DNA of 64,000 nt from assembly GCA_038209365.1 (NCBI GenBank), contig JBBQXS010000006.1, positions 62,001 to 126,000 on the forward strand, in the 5' to 3' direction. Made by a program: the position numbers and the translations under genes. Shown in pieces: positions 16,361 through 25,044 of this stretch. The notes below the pieces were generated by a model that worked only from the letters and a program-made list of their open reading frames with translations, ran no database searches and was not told the DNA's origin. Position 1 is the stretch's first letter, and the number at the start of each line of letters is the position of its first letter. Source of the DNA: DASQHW01 sp038209365 (lineage in GTDB: Bacteria > Actinomycetota > Acidimicrobiia > IMCC26256 > PALSA-610).

Positions 16361-17821
16361 GTGAGCACGCTCGACGACCTGGCCCTGGCCCGTACGGCCC
16401 TCGCCGACCGTGAGCTCGTGCACATGGAGCGACTCGTCGCGACGTGGCGACCCCTCGCCGACCTCTCGTTCGCGGACATGCTGCTCCTGGCCCCGATCAC
16501 CGGCGAGGAAGGGCATCGCTTCGTCGTCCTGGCCCAGGTGCGGCCGGTCACCGGCCAGACGAACTACCCCCAGGACCTGGTCGGCACTGTGGTCGACGAG
16601 GTGGAGCGTCCGCTCGTCGCGCGGTGCTGGCGCTCGGGCGACATCGTGCGCGCCGACGCCACCGTGCTCGGATCCAAGGAGCGCGTGCGCGTGCAATGTG
16701 TGCCGGTACGCCGCCGTGGCCGGCTGATCGGCCTCGTGTCGCGAGAGGAGCCGATGACGCTGGCGCGTCGATCCGGTGAGCTCGAGCGCATCTACTTCCA
16801 GACGTTCGACGGTTTCGCGTCCATGATCGCCGACGGCACGTTCCCGTATGACGTCGACGAGATCGAGATGGAGAGCGCCCCGCGCGTCGCCGACGGCGTG
16901 ATCGTGATCGACGCCGACACGCGAGTGCAGTTCGCGAGCCCGAATGCTGTGAGCTCTCTGCACCGCATGGGCATTCACGCCTACGCCCAGTCGCAGCGCC
17001 TCGCCGACGTGGGCTTCGACGATGGGGCGGCCCGGAGCGCGATGCAGCTGCACCTGCCGGTCGCCGAGGAGATGGAGCACGATGAGGTCTCGGTGCTCGT
17101 GCGTGTGCTGCCGTTGCTGCAAGGCGACCAGCCGGCCGGCGCGCTGGTCCTGGTGCGGGACGTCAGCGACCTCCGCCGCCGCGACCGGTTGCTGTTGTCG
17201 AAGGACGCGACGATTCGCGAGATCCATCACCGCGTGAAGAACAACCTGCAGACGATTGCGTCGCTGTTGCGGCTCCAGGGCCGGCGGCTCCGGTCACCGG
17301 AGGCCAGGGGGGCGCTCGCCGAATCCGAACGACGCATCCGCTCGATTGCGATCGTGCACGAGACGCTGTCACGCGAAGCCGGCGACGTGGTTGCCTTCAA
17401 CGAGATCGTGCGTCCGCTCGCCCGTCTGGTCGAAGAGACGTCGTCGTCGGACGACCATACGATCCGCTTCCACGTCGCGGGTGACGCGGGAGAACTGCCG
17501 GGAGAGGTTGCGACACCTCTCGCGGTCGTGCTCAACGAGCTCATGCAGAACGCCGTCGACCACGCCTTTCCCGAGGGGACCCGAGATGCGCGGGTCGACG
17601 TGATGCTCGGCCGCGACGACGGCCATGTCGAAGTCGAGGTGCGCGACAACGGTGCGGGTCTCCCGGAGCAGTTCACGCTCGACGGGTCACGCGGCCTCGG
17701 GCTGTCGATCGTGCAGGCCCTCGTGACGAGCGAGTTGCAAGGTTCGATCGAGATGAAGGATGAGGGCGGCACGTCCGTGCGGGTCCGTGTGCCGGTCGCA
17801 ATGCCTCGTGTCGAGCTGTAG
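16361..17821 (+). CDS. pdtaS: PdtaS-like sensor histidine kinase
   Basis: 486 residues, cytosolic. N-terminal GAF-like domain (about 10-150), PAS domain (about 170-270, DGVIVIDADTRVQFASPNAV), HisKA_2 phosphoacceptor box IREIHHRVKNNLQTIASLL with His289/His290, and an HATPase with N-box LNELMQNAVDHAF and G-boxes DNGAGLP and GLGLSIV. It corresponds to mycobacterial PdtaS (Rv3220c), which phosphorylates the ANTAR antiterminator PdtaR. As in M. tuberculosis, it lies next to a convergent whiB1-type gene. No pdtaR is in the window. Confidence 0.9.
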   Translation: MSTLDDLALARTALADRELVHMERLVATWRPLADLSFADMLLLAPITGEEGHRFVVLAQVRPVTGQTNYPQDLVGTVVDEVERPLVARCWRSGDIVRADATVLGSKERVRVQCVPVRRRGRLIGLVSREEPMTLARRSGELERIYFQTFDGFASMIADGTFPYDVDEIEMESAPRVADGVIVIDADTRVQFASPNAVSSLHRMGIHAYAQSQRLADVGFDDGAARSAMQLHLPVAEEMEHDEVSVLVRVLPLLQGDQPAGALVLVRDVSDLRRRDRLLLSKDATIREIHHRVKNNLQTIASLLRLQGRRLRSPEARGALAESERRIRSIAIVHETLSREAGDVVAFNEIVRPLARLVEETSSSDDHTIRFHVAGDAGELPGEVATPLAVVLNELMQNAVDHAFPEGTRDARVDVMLGRDDGHVEVEVRDNGAGLPEQFTLDGSRGLGLSIVQALVTSELQGSIEMKDEGGTSVRVRVPVAMPRVEL

Positions 17822-17848
17822 CCGACACGAGATGCTCGAGCGGGAGCG

Positions 17849-18151
17849 CTAGGCGAGTTGTGGTGCCGCGGCGGACGCGGGGACGTCGATGCCCTTGCGC
17901 AACCGGCGGCGCTCCTCTTCGGTGAGCCCGCCCCACACGCCGGCCTCCTGGTTCGTGGCCAGCGCGAACTCGAGGCATTCGCTCGCGACCGGGCACTGCG
18001 TGCAGACCCGCTTGGCGGCGTCGATCTGATCGAGCGCCACACCGGTGGTCCCGATCGGGAAGAACAGCTCCGGGCTGGTGTCGCGACAAGCAGCGCGATC
18101 GCGCCACTCGTCTTCGTCCCAGTCGTGGGTCCGGATCCAAGTCAACGCCAC
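17849..18151 (-). CDS. whiB1: WhiB1-like [4Fe-4S] regulator
   Basis: 100 residues from GTG with an AAGGGGG ribosome-binding site. Cluster cysteines Cys22, Cys50, Cys53 and Cys59 (CxxC and Cx5C), then the GVWGG turn (71-75) and a basic tail RRRLRKG. The segment PELFFPIGTTGVALDQIDAAKRVC is close to WhiB1 of mycobacteria, a NO-responsive essential regulator. Gene order with pdtaS supports the assignment. Confidence 0.92.
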   Translation of the reverse strand: MALTWIRTHDWDEDEWRDRAACRDTSPELFFPIGTTGVALDQIDAAKRVCTQCPVASECLEFALATNQEAGVWGGLTEEERRRLRKGIDVPASAAAPQLA

Positions 18152-18253
18152 TGGTTTCCCCCTTGCGGGTTGCGCAGTCGGCCGAGCCCACATGCCGGAA
18201 CCGTGCACCCTGGAACGAGCACGCTCAGCTCGGTTGAGCGGGAGCAAAATGAG

Positions 18254-18283
18254 AGGGTAACGGTCCCGTCACGGGGCTGGCAA
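18254..18283 (-). promoter_or_regulatory. Candidate whiB1 promoter
   Basis: On the minus strand TTGCCA (18283-18278) and TACCCT (18259-18254) are separated by 18 bases, about 100 bases before the whiB1 GTG. The remaining leader (18152-18253) holds no gene that I can support. Confidence 0.4.
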
Positions 18284-18347
18284 GGGGTCTGAGCAGGACT
18301 TTCGTGCCCATAAGTGGAACACGTTCCGGTTCTAGTGTGGCAGCTCG

Positions 18348-19049
18348 ATGGCCGACCGTCCCCTCGTATTGGCACATCGTGGCGCGTCGCGAGTCGCGCC
18401 CGAGAACACGATCGAGGCGTTCTCCCGGGCGCGCGAGCTCGGTGCAGATGGTGTGGAGCTGGACGTGCGCCGCACCGCCGACGATGTGCTCGTCGTGCAT
18501 CACGACCCCGAGATCGAGGAATTCGGGTTGATCGCGGCGCACCCGTTCGCGGCATTGCGCGCGGCCCGGTCGGACGTGCCGACGCTCGTCGAAGCGCTCG
18601 CAGCATGCAGGGGATTGCTCGTCAACGTCGAGATCAAATGCCTGCCGTGGGAGCCGGACGCGGACGGCGCCGACCGTCCGGTCGTGCGCGCGGTCGCGGC
18701 GGCGGTCTGCGCGCACGCGTCCGATGCGATCGTGTCGTCATTCGATCTCGACGCGGTCGATGCATGCCGCGCGTTCGCGCCGGAGCTCGCGACGGCGTGG
18801 CTGACCAGCGGCCAGGACGTCGCGACCGCGTCAGCCATCGCCGCCGCCCACGGTCACCCGTGGCTGCATCCCGATTGCCGCGCCACGCTGGCCCGACCCG
18901 AGGCCGCGCTTCGGACCGCCCACGACCACGGCCTGCGCGTCGATGTATGGACGGTGGACGATCCGGACGAGATCCGGGTGCTCGCGGCCGCCGGTGTCGA
19001 CGCCGTCGTCACGAACGTGCCTGATGTTGCGCTCGCGGCACTCGCGTGA
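18348..19049 (+). CDS. Glycerophosphodiester phosphodiesterase
   Basis: 233 residues, no signal peptide. The GDPD catalytic start LAHRGASRVAPENTIEAF (His10, Arg11, Glu18), the ELDVRRTADDVLVVHHD metal/catalytic segment and the C-terminal VDVWTVDDPDEIRVL are all present. It hydrolyses glycerophosphodiesters to glycerol-3-phosphate. It ends directly against the convergent lipid kinase gene with no spacer. Confidence 0.9.
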   Translation: MADRPLVLAHRGASRVAPENTIEAFSRARELGADGVELDVRRTADDVLVVHHDPEIEEFGLIAAHPFAALRAARSDVPTLVEALAACRGLLVNVEIKCLPWEPDADGADRPVVRAVAAAVCAHASDAIVSSFDLDAVDACRAFAPELATAWLTSGQDVATASAIAAAHGHPWLHPDCRATLARPEAALRTAHDHGLRVDVWTVDDPDEIRVLAAAGVDAVVTNVPDVALAALA

Positions 19050-19961
19050 CTACGGGACGACGATCGTCAGCGCGTCGGGCTGGTAGCTGATGTCGAGCTG
19101 TTGGGTGTCGCCGACGTCGTCGCCGTCGACCTGATACGGGAATGGCTCGCCGGACCGGACGATCATGCGGTGCACGTCGCCCCGGTGGTCGACGCCGTTC
19201 CGGCGCGCGAGGAATCTGCCCTTGCGCATCGCCGACAGGCCGCTCCCGACCAGCGTCACGAAGTCGAGCCGGCGGAAAGCCGTGAGCGCGAGGGCCCGGT
19301 CGAGCCCCGCATCTGGCGCGACGCGGAGCGGGATCCGTTCGAAGTACGTATAGGGATCGGACTTGGAGACGATCGCGAACCGAACGCTCTCGATCATCTC
19401 GCCACTATCGAGCTCGATGTCGACTGCCGTCCGTGTGCCCTCATGGCGAAAGAACGCCTGCAGTGCCGCGACGATGTGCAGCGGATTGGCGGCGAACCGC
19501 TTGAGCTCTCCATAGCGTTCGACGCGGCGGACGACGGCCGCGTCGAACCCGATCCCGGCATTGAACAGGAACGGACGGTGATTGGTGATGCCGACACCGA
19601 CCCGCTTGGTGGAGTTGCGGCCCAGCGCCGCCACGAGCACGCGCGCCGCCGCGACCGCATCGTTCGGATAGCCGAGCGTCCGTGCGTAGACGTTGGTGGA
19701 CCCGCCCGGAAGCGGCGCGAGCGCGGTCGTGCTGTGCAACAAGCCGTCGGCCGCTTCGTTGAGCGTTCCGTCGCCCCCGAGCACTGCCACGACATCGAAG
19801 CCGTCGTTGGCCGCGGCGTGGGCCAGCCGCGTCGCGTGACCGCGCCGCGATGTCTCCGCGACCTCGACCTCGTGCTCCGCCGCCAGCAGTTTGCGGATCA
19901 TCACCCGCTTGCGCGCCGTCACCGAGGACGCAGCCGCGTTCACGAGCAGCAGGACACGCAC
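19050..19961 (-). CDS. Diacylglycerol/sphingosine kinase family protein
   Basis: 303 residues from GTG. N-terminal LLLVNAAASSVTARKR, nucleotide-binding GGDGTLNEAADGLL, PLPGGSTNVYARTLG and the C-terminal beta domain (PFPYQVDGDDVG). This is the DagK/YegS/BmrU lipid kinase fold. The substrate is probably diacylglycerol or a related lipid (inference). Confidence 0.88.
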   Translation of the reverse strand: MRVLLLVNAAASSVTARKRVMIRKLLAAEHEVEVAETSRRGHATRLAHAAANDGFDVVAVLGGDGTLNEAADGLLHSTTALAPLPGGSTNVYARTLGYPNDAVAAARVLVAALGRNSTKRVGVGITNHRPFLFNAGIGFDAAVVRRVERYGELKRFAANPLHIVAALQAFFRHEGTRTAVDIELDSGEMIESVRFAIVSKSDPYTYFERIPLRVAPDAGLDRALALTAFRRLDFVTLVGSGLSAMRKGRFLARRNGVDHRGDVHRMIVRSGEPFPYQVDGDDVGDTQQLDISYQPDALTIVVP

Positions 19962-20003
19962 CGAAAAGATCGTACCCGCCGTCCGGCAATAGGATTCGCA
20001 TTC

Positions 20004-20714
20004 ATGCCCGTGCCGCGCGCCACTGATCTGCGCGCGCTCGCCGACGAGATCGCGGCCTGTCGCGCGTGCCCTCGGCTCGTCGCGTGGCGCGAGACCGTTG
20101 CGCACGAGAAACGCGCGGCGTACCGGGACGACACGTACTGGGCACGGCCGGTCCCGGGCTTCGGCGACCTGCGCGCGCGCATGGTGCTCGTCGGCCTCGC
20201 GCCGGCTGCGCACGGCGGCAATCGCACCGGACGCGTGTTCACCGGCGACCGGTCGGGCGACTTCCTCTTCTCCTCGCTGTATCGCACGGGGTTCGCGAAC
20301 CAACCGGAGTCGGTGCGCGCGGACGACGGCCTTCGGCTACGGGACGCGTACGTCGCGGCGGCAGTTCGGTGCGCGCCGCCCGCCAACAAGCCCACGCCGA
20401 CCGAACGCGACGAGTGCATGCCGTACCTCGTGCGAGAGCTGGAGCTCCTGGAGCGCGTGCGGGTGATCGTCGCGCTCGGCGCGTTCGGCTACGACGCGAC
20501 CTGGAGCGCGTTTCGTGCCGCTGCGCTCCCGGATGTCGAGCGTCGCACGCCCCCCACGCGACGCCCGCGTTTCGCCCATGGGCTCGAGGTGCCGTACGGC
20601 CGCGTGACGATCGTGTGTGCGTTCCACCCGAGCCAACAGAACACGTTCACGCGCAAGCTCACGGCCGAGATGCTCGACGCCGTCTTCACAAGGGCTCGTG
20701 AGCTCATCGGCTGA
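20004..20714 (+). CDS. udgB: Type 5 uracil-DNA glycosylase (UdgB)
   Basis: 236 residues. Fe-S cysteine motif CRACPRL near the N-terminus, further cysteines AVRCAPP and ECMPYLV, motif A GLAPAAHGGNRTGRVFTGD and motif B HPSQQNTFTRKLT. This pattern is specific to family 5 UDGs, which remove uracil, hypoxanthine and other deaminated bases. A TAGGAT box ends 8 bases before the ATG, suggesting a leaderless mRNA. Confidence 0.9.
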   Translation: MPVPRATDLRALADEIAACRACPRLVAWRETVAHEKRAAYRDDTYWARPVPGFGDLRARMVLVGLAPAAHGGNRTGRVFTGDRSGDFLFSSLYRTGFANQPESVRADDGLRLRDAYVAAAVRCAPPANKPTPTERDECMPYLVRELELLERVRVIVALGAFGYDATWSAFRAAALPDVERRTPPTRRPRFAHGLEVPYGRVTIVCAFHPSQQNTFTRKLTAEMLDAVFTRARELIG

Positions 20715-20723
20715 GAGGAGGCT

Positions 20724-21503
20724 TCAGGAGACCAGCGCGGCCAGTTCGCCCGCGGCGTAGATCAGCGCGATCACGCCGAGGGCGGCGCCAACGGTGTAGC
20801 GCAGCACGCGATCGCTCGTGGTGATCGTGAAATGCGCCCCGATCTGCGCCCCCGGGATCACACCGATCGCGAGCGCGATCGCGAACGTCCAGTCGATGTG
20901 ACCGAGGTACCAGTGCGTGAGGGTGCCCGGGATCGCGAAGACGCCGACACACGACAGCGACGTGCCGATCGTCTCCTTCAGCGGCATCCCGACCCAGGCC
21001 GAGAACGCCGGCACCATCAGGATGCCGCCGCCCACGCCCAGCAACCCGGAGAGCGCGCCCGCGGCGACCCCGATGCTCGCGAGCCGCCACCATTCGTCGT
21101 GCAGCCGGCCCGCGCCGCGTTCGAGCGAGCGCGCGGTCGGAAAGGCCGTGCGGTACGCGGTGTATGCGACGAGCGCGGCCGTCAGGAGCATCAAGATGTG
21201 CCCGTTGCCGGGAACCGCATCCGAGAGTCGCGACCCGATGACCGACGCGGGAACACCGAACGCCGACGTCCACGCGAACACGCGTGTACGGATGAGGCCC
21301 TCTCGTCGGTACCGCAACGAACCCGACAGCGACGAGGGCAGAATCGACGGGAGCGTCGAGCCCACGGCTTGCAACGCGGTGGCGCCGAGGGCCCGGATCG
21401 CGGGCGTCGACACGACCGCGCCGCCGATGCCGAACATCCCCGACAACACCCCCGTCACGACACCTACGAGCAACGTGAGGAGCACTTCCAGCCAGGACGG
21501 CAT
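20724..21503 (-). CDS. TauE/SafE-family membrane transporter
   Basis: 259 residues with about eight membrane helices and the duplicated family motif: GMFGIGGAVVSTPAIRALG and GLLGVGGGILMVPAFSAWVG. The family exports sulfite, sulfoacetate and other organosulfur anions. Substrate unknown here. It is divergent from the DapA-like gene and convergent with udgB. Confidence 0.88.
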   Translation of the reverse strand: MPSWLEVLLTLLVGVVTGVLSGMFGIGGAVVSTPAIRALGATALQAVGSTLPSILPSSLSGSLRYRREGLIRTRVFAWTSAFGVPASVIGSRLSDAVPGNGHILMLLTAALVAYTAYRTAFPTARSLERGAGRLHDEWWRLASIGVAAGALSGLLGVGGGILMVPAFSAWVGMPLKETIGTSLSCVGVFAIPGTLTHWYLGHIDWTFAIALAIGVIPGAQIGAHFTITTSDRVLRYTVGAALGVIALIYAAGELAALVS

Positions 21504-21572
21504 CGTCGGGAAGGTACTCGGGCACGAGCGCATACCCGGGGAGCCGTCGACGGTCGGGGGTACGCTCCCCGC

Positions 21573-22472
21573 ATGACGAGTGACCTCGATCTGCGGGGCG
21601 TCTGGGTGCCGCTGATCACGCCCTTCGATGCCGCCGGCGCGGTCGACACGGCGGCGATCGAGCGGCTCTGCGGCGAGTATCTCGGTGCGGGAGTGACGGG
21701 CATCGTCGCGCTCGGCACCACGGGCGAAGCCTCTTCGCTCGACGAGGACGAGAAACGCGCGGTCATCGACACGATCACCCGCGTGTGCGCGGCGGCGGGC
21801 AGCCGGGTCATCGTCGGCACCGGTTCGAACAACACCCGGCACACCATCGACGCGACTGAAGCGTTGCTCGGGCTGCCGGCCGTGGTCGGCGCGCTCGTGG
21901 TCGTGCCCTACTACGTCCGGCCCTCCGAAGCCGGGATCGTCGAGCACTTCAAAGCTGTCGCCGAGAGCGCCCCGGTCCCCCTCGTCGCGTACAACATTCC
22001 GTCACGTACGGGCCGAGGCCTCGGCGCCATCTCGCTGCTCGAGCTCGCGCGAACGCCGAACATCGCGGGCGTCAAGCAAGCCGTGCCCACGCTCGACACC
22101 GACACCCTCGAGCTGCTCGCGATGGCGCCGGAGGGCTTCGCGGTCCTCGGTGGTGAGGACACGATGCTGTTTCCGCTGATGTGCATGGGCGCGGCGGGCA
22201 CCATTTGCGCGTCGGCGCACCTCTGCACCGAGCAGTTCGTCGCGATGATCGAGTGCGGTCTCGCCGGCAAGATCGAAGACGGCCGCGCGCATGCCGAGGT
22301 CCTTCTTCCCGTGGTGCGCGCCCTGTTCGCGGAGCCGAACCCCGCGATCTTCAAGGCGGTCCTGCATGCGCAGGGCCGCATCTCGACCGCGGACGTGCGT
22401 CTTCCGCTCACGAACGCGTCGGATGCCGCGCTCGACCGCTGCCTCGAGGCCGTCGCCCACGCCTGCCGCTGA
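21573..22472 (+). CDS. Dihydrodipicolinate synthase family enzyme
   Basis: 299-residue TIM barrel of the DapA/NAL family: GTTGE (48-52), catalytic Tyr140 in YNIPSRTGR and Schiff-base Lys168 in GVKQA. The residues fit 4-hydroxy-tetrahydrodipicolinate synthase, but no other lysine genes are near, so a related aldolase cannot be excluded. Confidence 0.85.
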   Translation: MTSDLDLRGVWVPLITPFDAAGAVDTAAIERLCGEYLGAGVTGIVALGTTGEASSLDEDEKRAVIDTITRVCAAAGSRVIVGTGSNNTRHTIDATEALLGLPAVVGALVVVPYYVRPSEAGIVEHFKAVAESAPVPLVAYNIPSRTGRGLGAISLLELARTPNIAGVKQAVPTLDTDTLELLAMAPEGFAVLGGEDTMLFPLMCMGAAGTICASAHLCTEQFVAMIECGLAGKIEDGRAHAEVLLPVVRALFAEPNPAIFKAVLHAQGRISTADVRLPLTNASDAALDRCLEAVAHACR

Positions 22473-22509
22473 TCAGGGTCCGGCGCGCGCCGGTCGGTAG
22501 CGTGCAGCC

Positions 22510-22728
22510 ATGTCTCGCCGCGCCGCCTGGCTGCTGATCGCCCTTTGCGCGTGGACCCTCTACGTGTGGGTCACCCGCATCTTCATCGTCGCCGGCCAGG
22601 ATCATTCGGCCGGCTTCGTCGTGGTGCACGTGACGCTCGCGTTGATCTCGATCGCGTTCGGCCTGGCGGCCGGCCGCATCGGCTGGCGGGCACTCCGCGC
22701 CCACGACCGGGAACGCATCTCGGGTTGA
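22510..22728 (+). CDS. SCO4848-like small membrane protein
   Basis: 72 residues, two membrane helices (WLLIALCAWTLYVWVTRIFIV and VVVHVTLALISIAFGLAAGRIGW). Size, the N-terminal SRRAAWLL and the central HVTLA resemble the actinobacterial SCO4848 family of unknown function. Its last codons contain the -35 box of the downstream pump operon. Confidence 0.7.
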   Translation: MSRRAAWLLIALCAWTLYVWVTRIFIVAGQDHSAGFVVVHVTLALISIAFGLAAGRIGWRALRAHDRERISG

Positions 22729-22765
22729 CAGCGGCCCCCTCGGGCACGATACGATACCGTATCGT
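22725..22765 (+). promoter_or_regulatory. Promoter and TetR operator of the MFS pump operon
   Basis: A perfect TTGACA (22725-22730) overlaps the stop of the preceding gene. A 15-base perfect palindrome ACGATAC-C-GTATCGT (22751-22765) covers the -10 region; TACGAT at 22750-22755 is the best -10 match, with 19-base spacing. This is the classic arrangement for autorepression by the TetR protein encoded behind the pump. Confidence 0.75.
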
Positions 22766-22800
22766 TTCGTAATGTAGCGGCTTCCCCCGAGGACCTGTCC

Positions 22801-24438
22801 ATGGCTTCTCTCCCTCCCGCCCTCGTTCCGTTCGACCGCAGCAGCCGCGGGTACCAGCGGCGCTGGTGGATCCTCGCCGTGCTCTGCCTGAGCCTGCTGG
22901 TGATCGTCGTCGACAACTCCATCCTCAACGTCGCGGTGCCCACGCTGCAGAAGCCGAAGCCGGTCGGGCTCGGCGCGACCAACAGCCAGCTGCAGTGGAT
23001 GGTCGACTCGTACACGCTCGTGTTCGCGGGTTTGCTGCTCACCGCCGGCAGCCTCGGCGACCGCTTCGGCCGGCGGGGCGCATTGCAGTTCGGCATGGCC
23101 GTGTTCGGGATCGGGTCGGTCGCCTCGGCCCTCGTGCACACGCCCACCCAGCTGATCGTGACGCGTGGGTTGATGGGCATCGGTGGCGCGTTCATCATGC
23201 CGGCGACATTGTCGATCATCACCAACGTGTTCCCGCCCGAAGAGCGGGGACGTGCCATCGGGATGTGGGCCGCGATCGCCGGGGTCGCGGTGGCGCTCGG
23301 CCCCATCAGCGGCGGCTTCTTGCTCCAGCACTTCTACTGGGGCTCGATCTTCATGGTGAACCTGCCCATCGTCGCGATCGCGCTCATCGCGGGCGTCGCG
23401 CTCATTCCGACGTCGCGTGACCCGTCGAAACCCCGGCTCGATCCGCTGGGCGCACTCCTGTCGATCGTCGGTCTGGGCGCACTGGTGTACGCGATCATCG
23501 AGGCGCCGGATCACGGCTGGACCGATCCGTTGATCCTCGGGACGTTCGCGTTCGCGGCCATCGTGCTCGGAGTCTTTGCGTGGTGGGAGCGCGTCACGCC
23601 GAGCCCGATGCTCGACACCTCGGTCTGGCGCAGCCCGCGGTTCAGCGCCGCGAGCGCCGGGATCACGCTGTTGTTCTTCGCGATGTTCGGATCACTCTTC
23701 CTGCTCACGCAGTACCTGCAGTTCGTGATGAGCTACGACCCGCTCCAGGCCGGCATACGGCTGCTGCCCATGGCGGTGGTGATGCTGGTCGTGGCGCCCA
23801 CCAGTGCGCGCATCGTCGAGCGGGTCGGCACCAAGCGCGTCGTGGCGACCGGTCTCTCGCTCGCGGCGCTCGGCCTCGCGCTGATGGCAATGCTGCCCTC
23901 GCACGGCATCTCGTACTGGGGCGACGTCGCTTGGCGGATGATGGTGATGGCCGCGGGCATGGGCTTGACGATGGCGCCGGCAACGGAGTCGATCATGGGT
24001 TCGGTGCCCCGCGCGAAGGCGGGCGTCGGTTCGGCGGTCAACGACACGACCCGGCAGGTCGGTGGTGCGCTCGGTGTGGCGATCATCGGAAGCGTGATGT
24101 CGTCGTTCTACGGGTCGCGCATCGTTGGATTGCTCGCCCGCTTCGGCGTCCACGGTGCACCGGTCTCGGTCGCCAAGGAGGGCCTCGGCCGAGCGCTCGG
24201 GGTTGCGGGCGATCCGAGCCTCCCGTTGGCGGCCACCCAGCGGGTGCAGCTCGCACAGGGGGCGAAGGACGCCTTCGTCGCCGGCATGCACAGGGGCTTG
24301 CTCGTTGCTGCCGGAGCCGCGCTCGTTGGCGCAATCATCGCGGCCCGGTGGCTGCCCGCGAATCCGGCCGATCCCGAGGTGTTCGTGAATCAGGATGCCG
24401 AGGCGGCCGCGCGTGAAGCCGCGCTCGCGGAGGCGTAG
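22801..24438 (+). CDS. DHA2-family (14-helix) MFS drug transporter
   Basis: 545 residues of the EmrB/QacA type. Motif A GSLGDRFGRRGALQFG, and motif C region GGAFIMPATLSIITNVFPPEERGRAIG followed by GVAVALGPISGGFLL. Proton-driven efflux of toxic compounds is expected. It is followed immediately by its likely repressor (TAG then ATG without a gap). Confidence 0.9.
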   Translation: MASLPPALVPFDRSSRGYQRRWWILAVLCLSLLVIVVDNSILNVAVPTLQKPKPVGLGATNSQLQWMVDSYTLVFAGLLLTAGSLGDRFGRRGALQFGMAVFGIGSVASALVHTPTQLIVTRGLMGIGGAFIMPATLSIITNVFPPEERGRAIGMWAAIAGVAVALGPISGGFLLQHFYWGSIFMVNLPIVAIALIAGVALIPTSRDPSKPRLDPLGALLSIVGLGALVYAIIEAPDHGWTDPLILGTFAFAAIVLGVFAWWERVTPSPMLDTSVWRSPRFSAASAGITLLFFAMFGSLFLLTQYLQFVMSYDPLQAGIRLLPMAVVMLVVAPTSARIVERVGTKRVVATGLSLAALGLALMAMLPSHGISYWGDVAWRMMVMAAGMGLTMAPATESIMGSVPRAKAGVGSAVNDTTRQVGGALGVAIIGSVMSSFYGSRIVGLLARFGVHGAPVSVAKEGLGRALGVAGDPSLPLAATQRVQLAQGAKDAFVAGMHRGLLVAAGAALVGAIIAARWLPANPADPEVFVNQDAEAAAREAALAEA

Positions 24439-25044
24439 ATGGCCGGGCGACCCCGCAGTCCCGAGTGCGACCATGCAATCCTCGATGCTGCGCTGGCCGA
24501 GTACGCCGCGAACGGTCTCGACGGCATGAGTGTCGACGCGGTCGCGACCCGTGCCGGTGTGAGCAAGGCGACGATCTACCGGCGCTACCCGTCGAAGGCC
24601 ATGCTCGTCGCCGCCGCCGCGCTCAAGGCGGCGGACGAGCAGGCGCCGATCGCCGACACCGGTTCGGTACGCGGTGATCTCACGACTGCGTTGCGGAACC
24701 TCCGCCGGCTGCTCGACGATCCGGTCGTCGGCGCCGCCAAGCGAATGCTGCTCGTCGACGCGGAGCGGAACGAGGAGCTCGCCCGCATGCACGCCGAGTC
24801 AGTGCGAGATCGCCGCCGAGGGGTGTTCGACGTGTTCCGGCGGGGCGTGGAACGCGGCGAGCTCTTGCCGGACATCGATATGGAATTCGCCGCCGACCGG
24901 GTCGGCGCGCACGTGTTCTACAGGAACCTCGTCACCCGCGTGGCGATCACCGACGCGTACATCGACCAGATCGTCGACGAGTTCCTCGTCCGCTACGGCG
25001 TGCCGCAGTCGGCGGGGTCGGGTACCGCTCCGAAGGCGTGGTAA
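24439..25044 (+). CDS. TetR-family repressor of the MFS pump
   Basis: 201 residues: N-terminal HTH GMSVDAVATRAGVSKATIYRRYPSKAMLV, then a helical ligand domain. Co-transcribed with the pump and probably binding the palindrome at 22751-22765. The 3' end overlaps the convergent membrane-protein gene by 52 bases. Confidence 0.9.
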   Translation: MAGRPRSPECDHAILDAALAEYAANGLDGMSVDAVATRAGVSKATIYRRYPSKAMLVAAAALKAADEQAPIADTGSVRGDLTTALRNLRRLLDDPVVGAAKRMLLVDAERNEELARMHAESVRDRRRGVFDVFRRGVERGELLPDIDMEFAADRVGAHVFYRNLVTRVAITDAYIDQIVDEFLVRYGVPQSAGSGTAPKAW

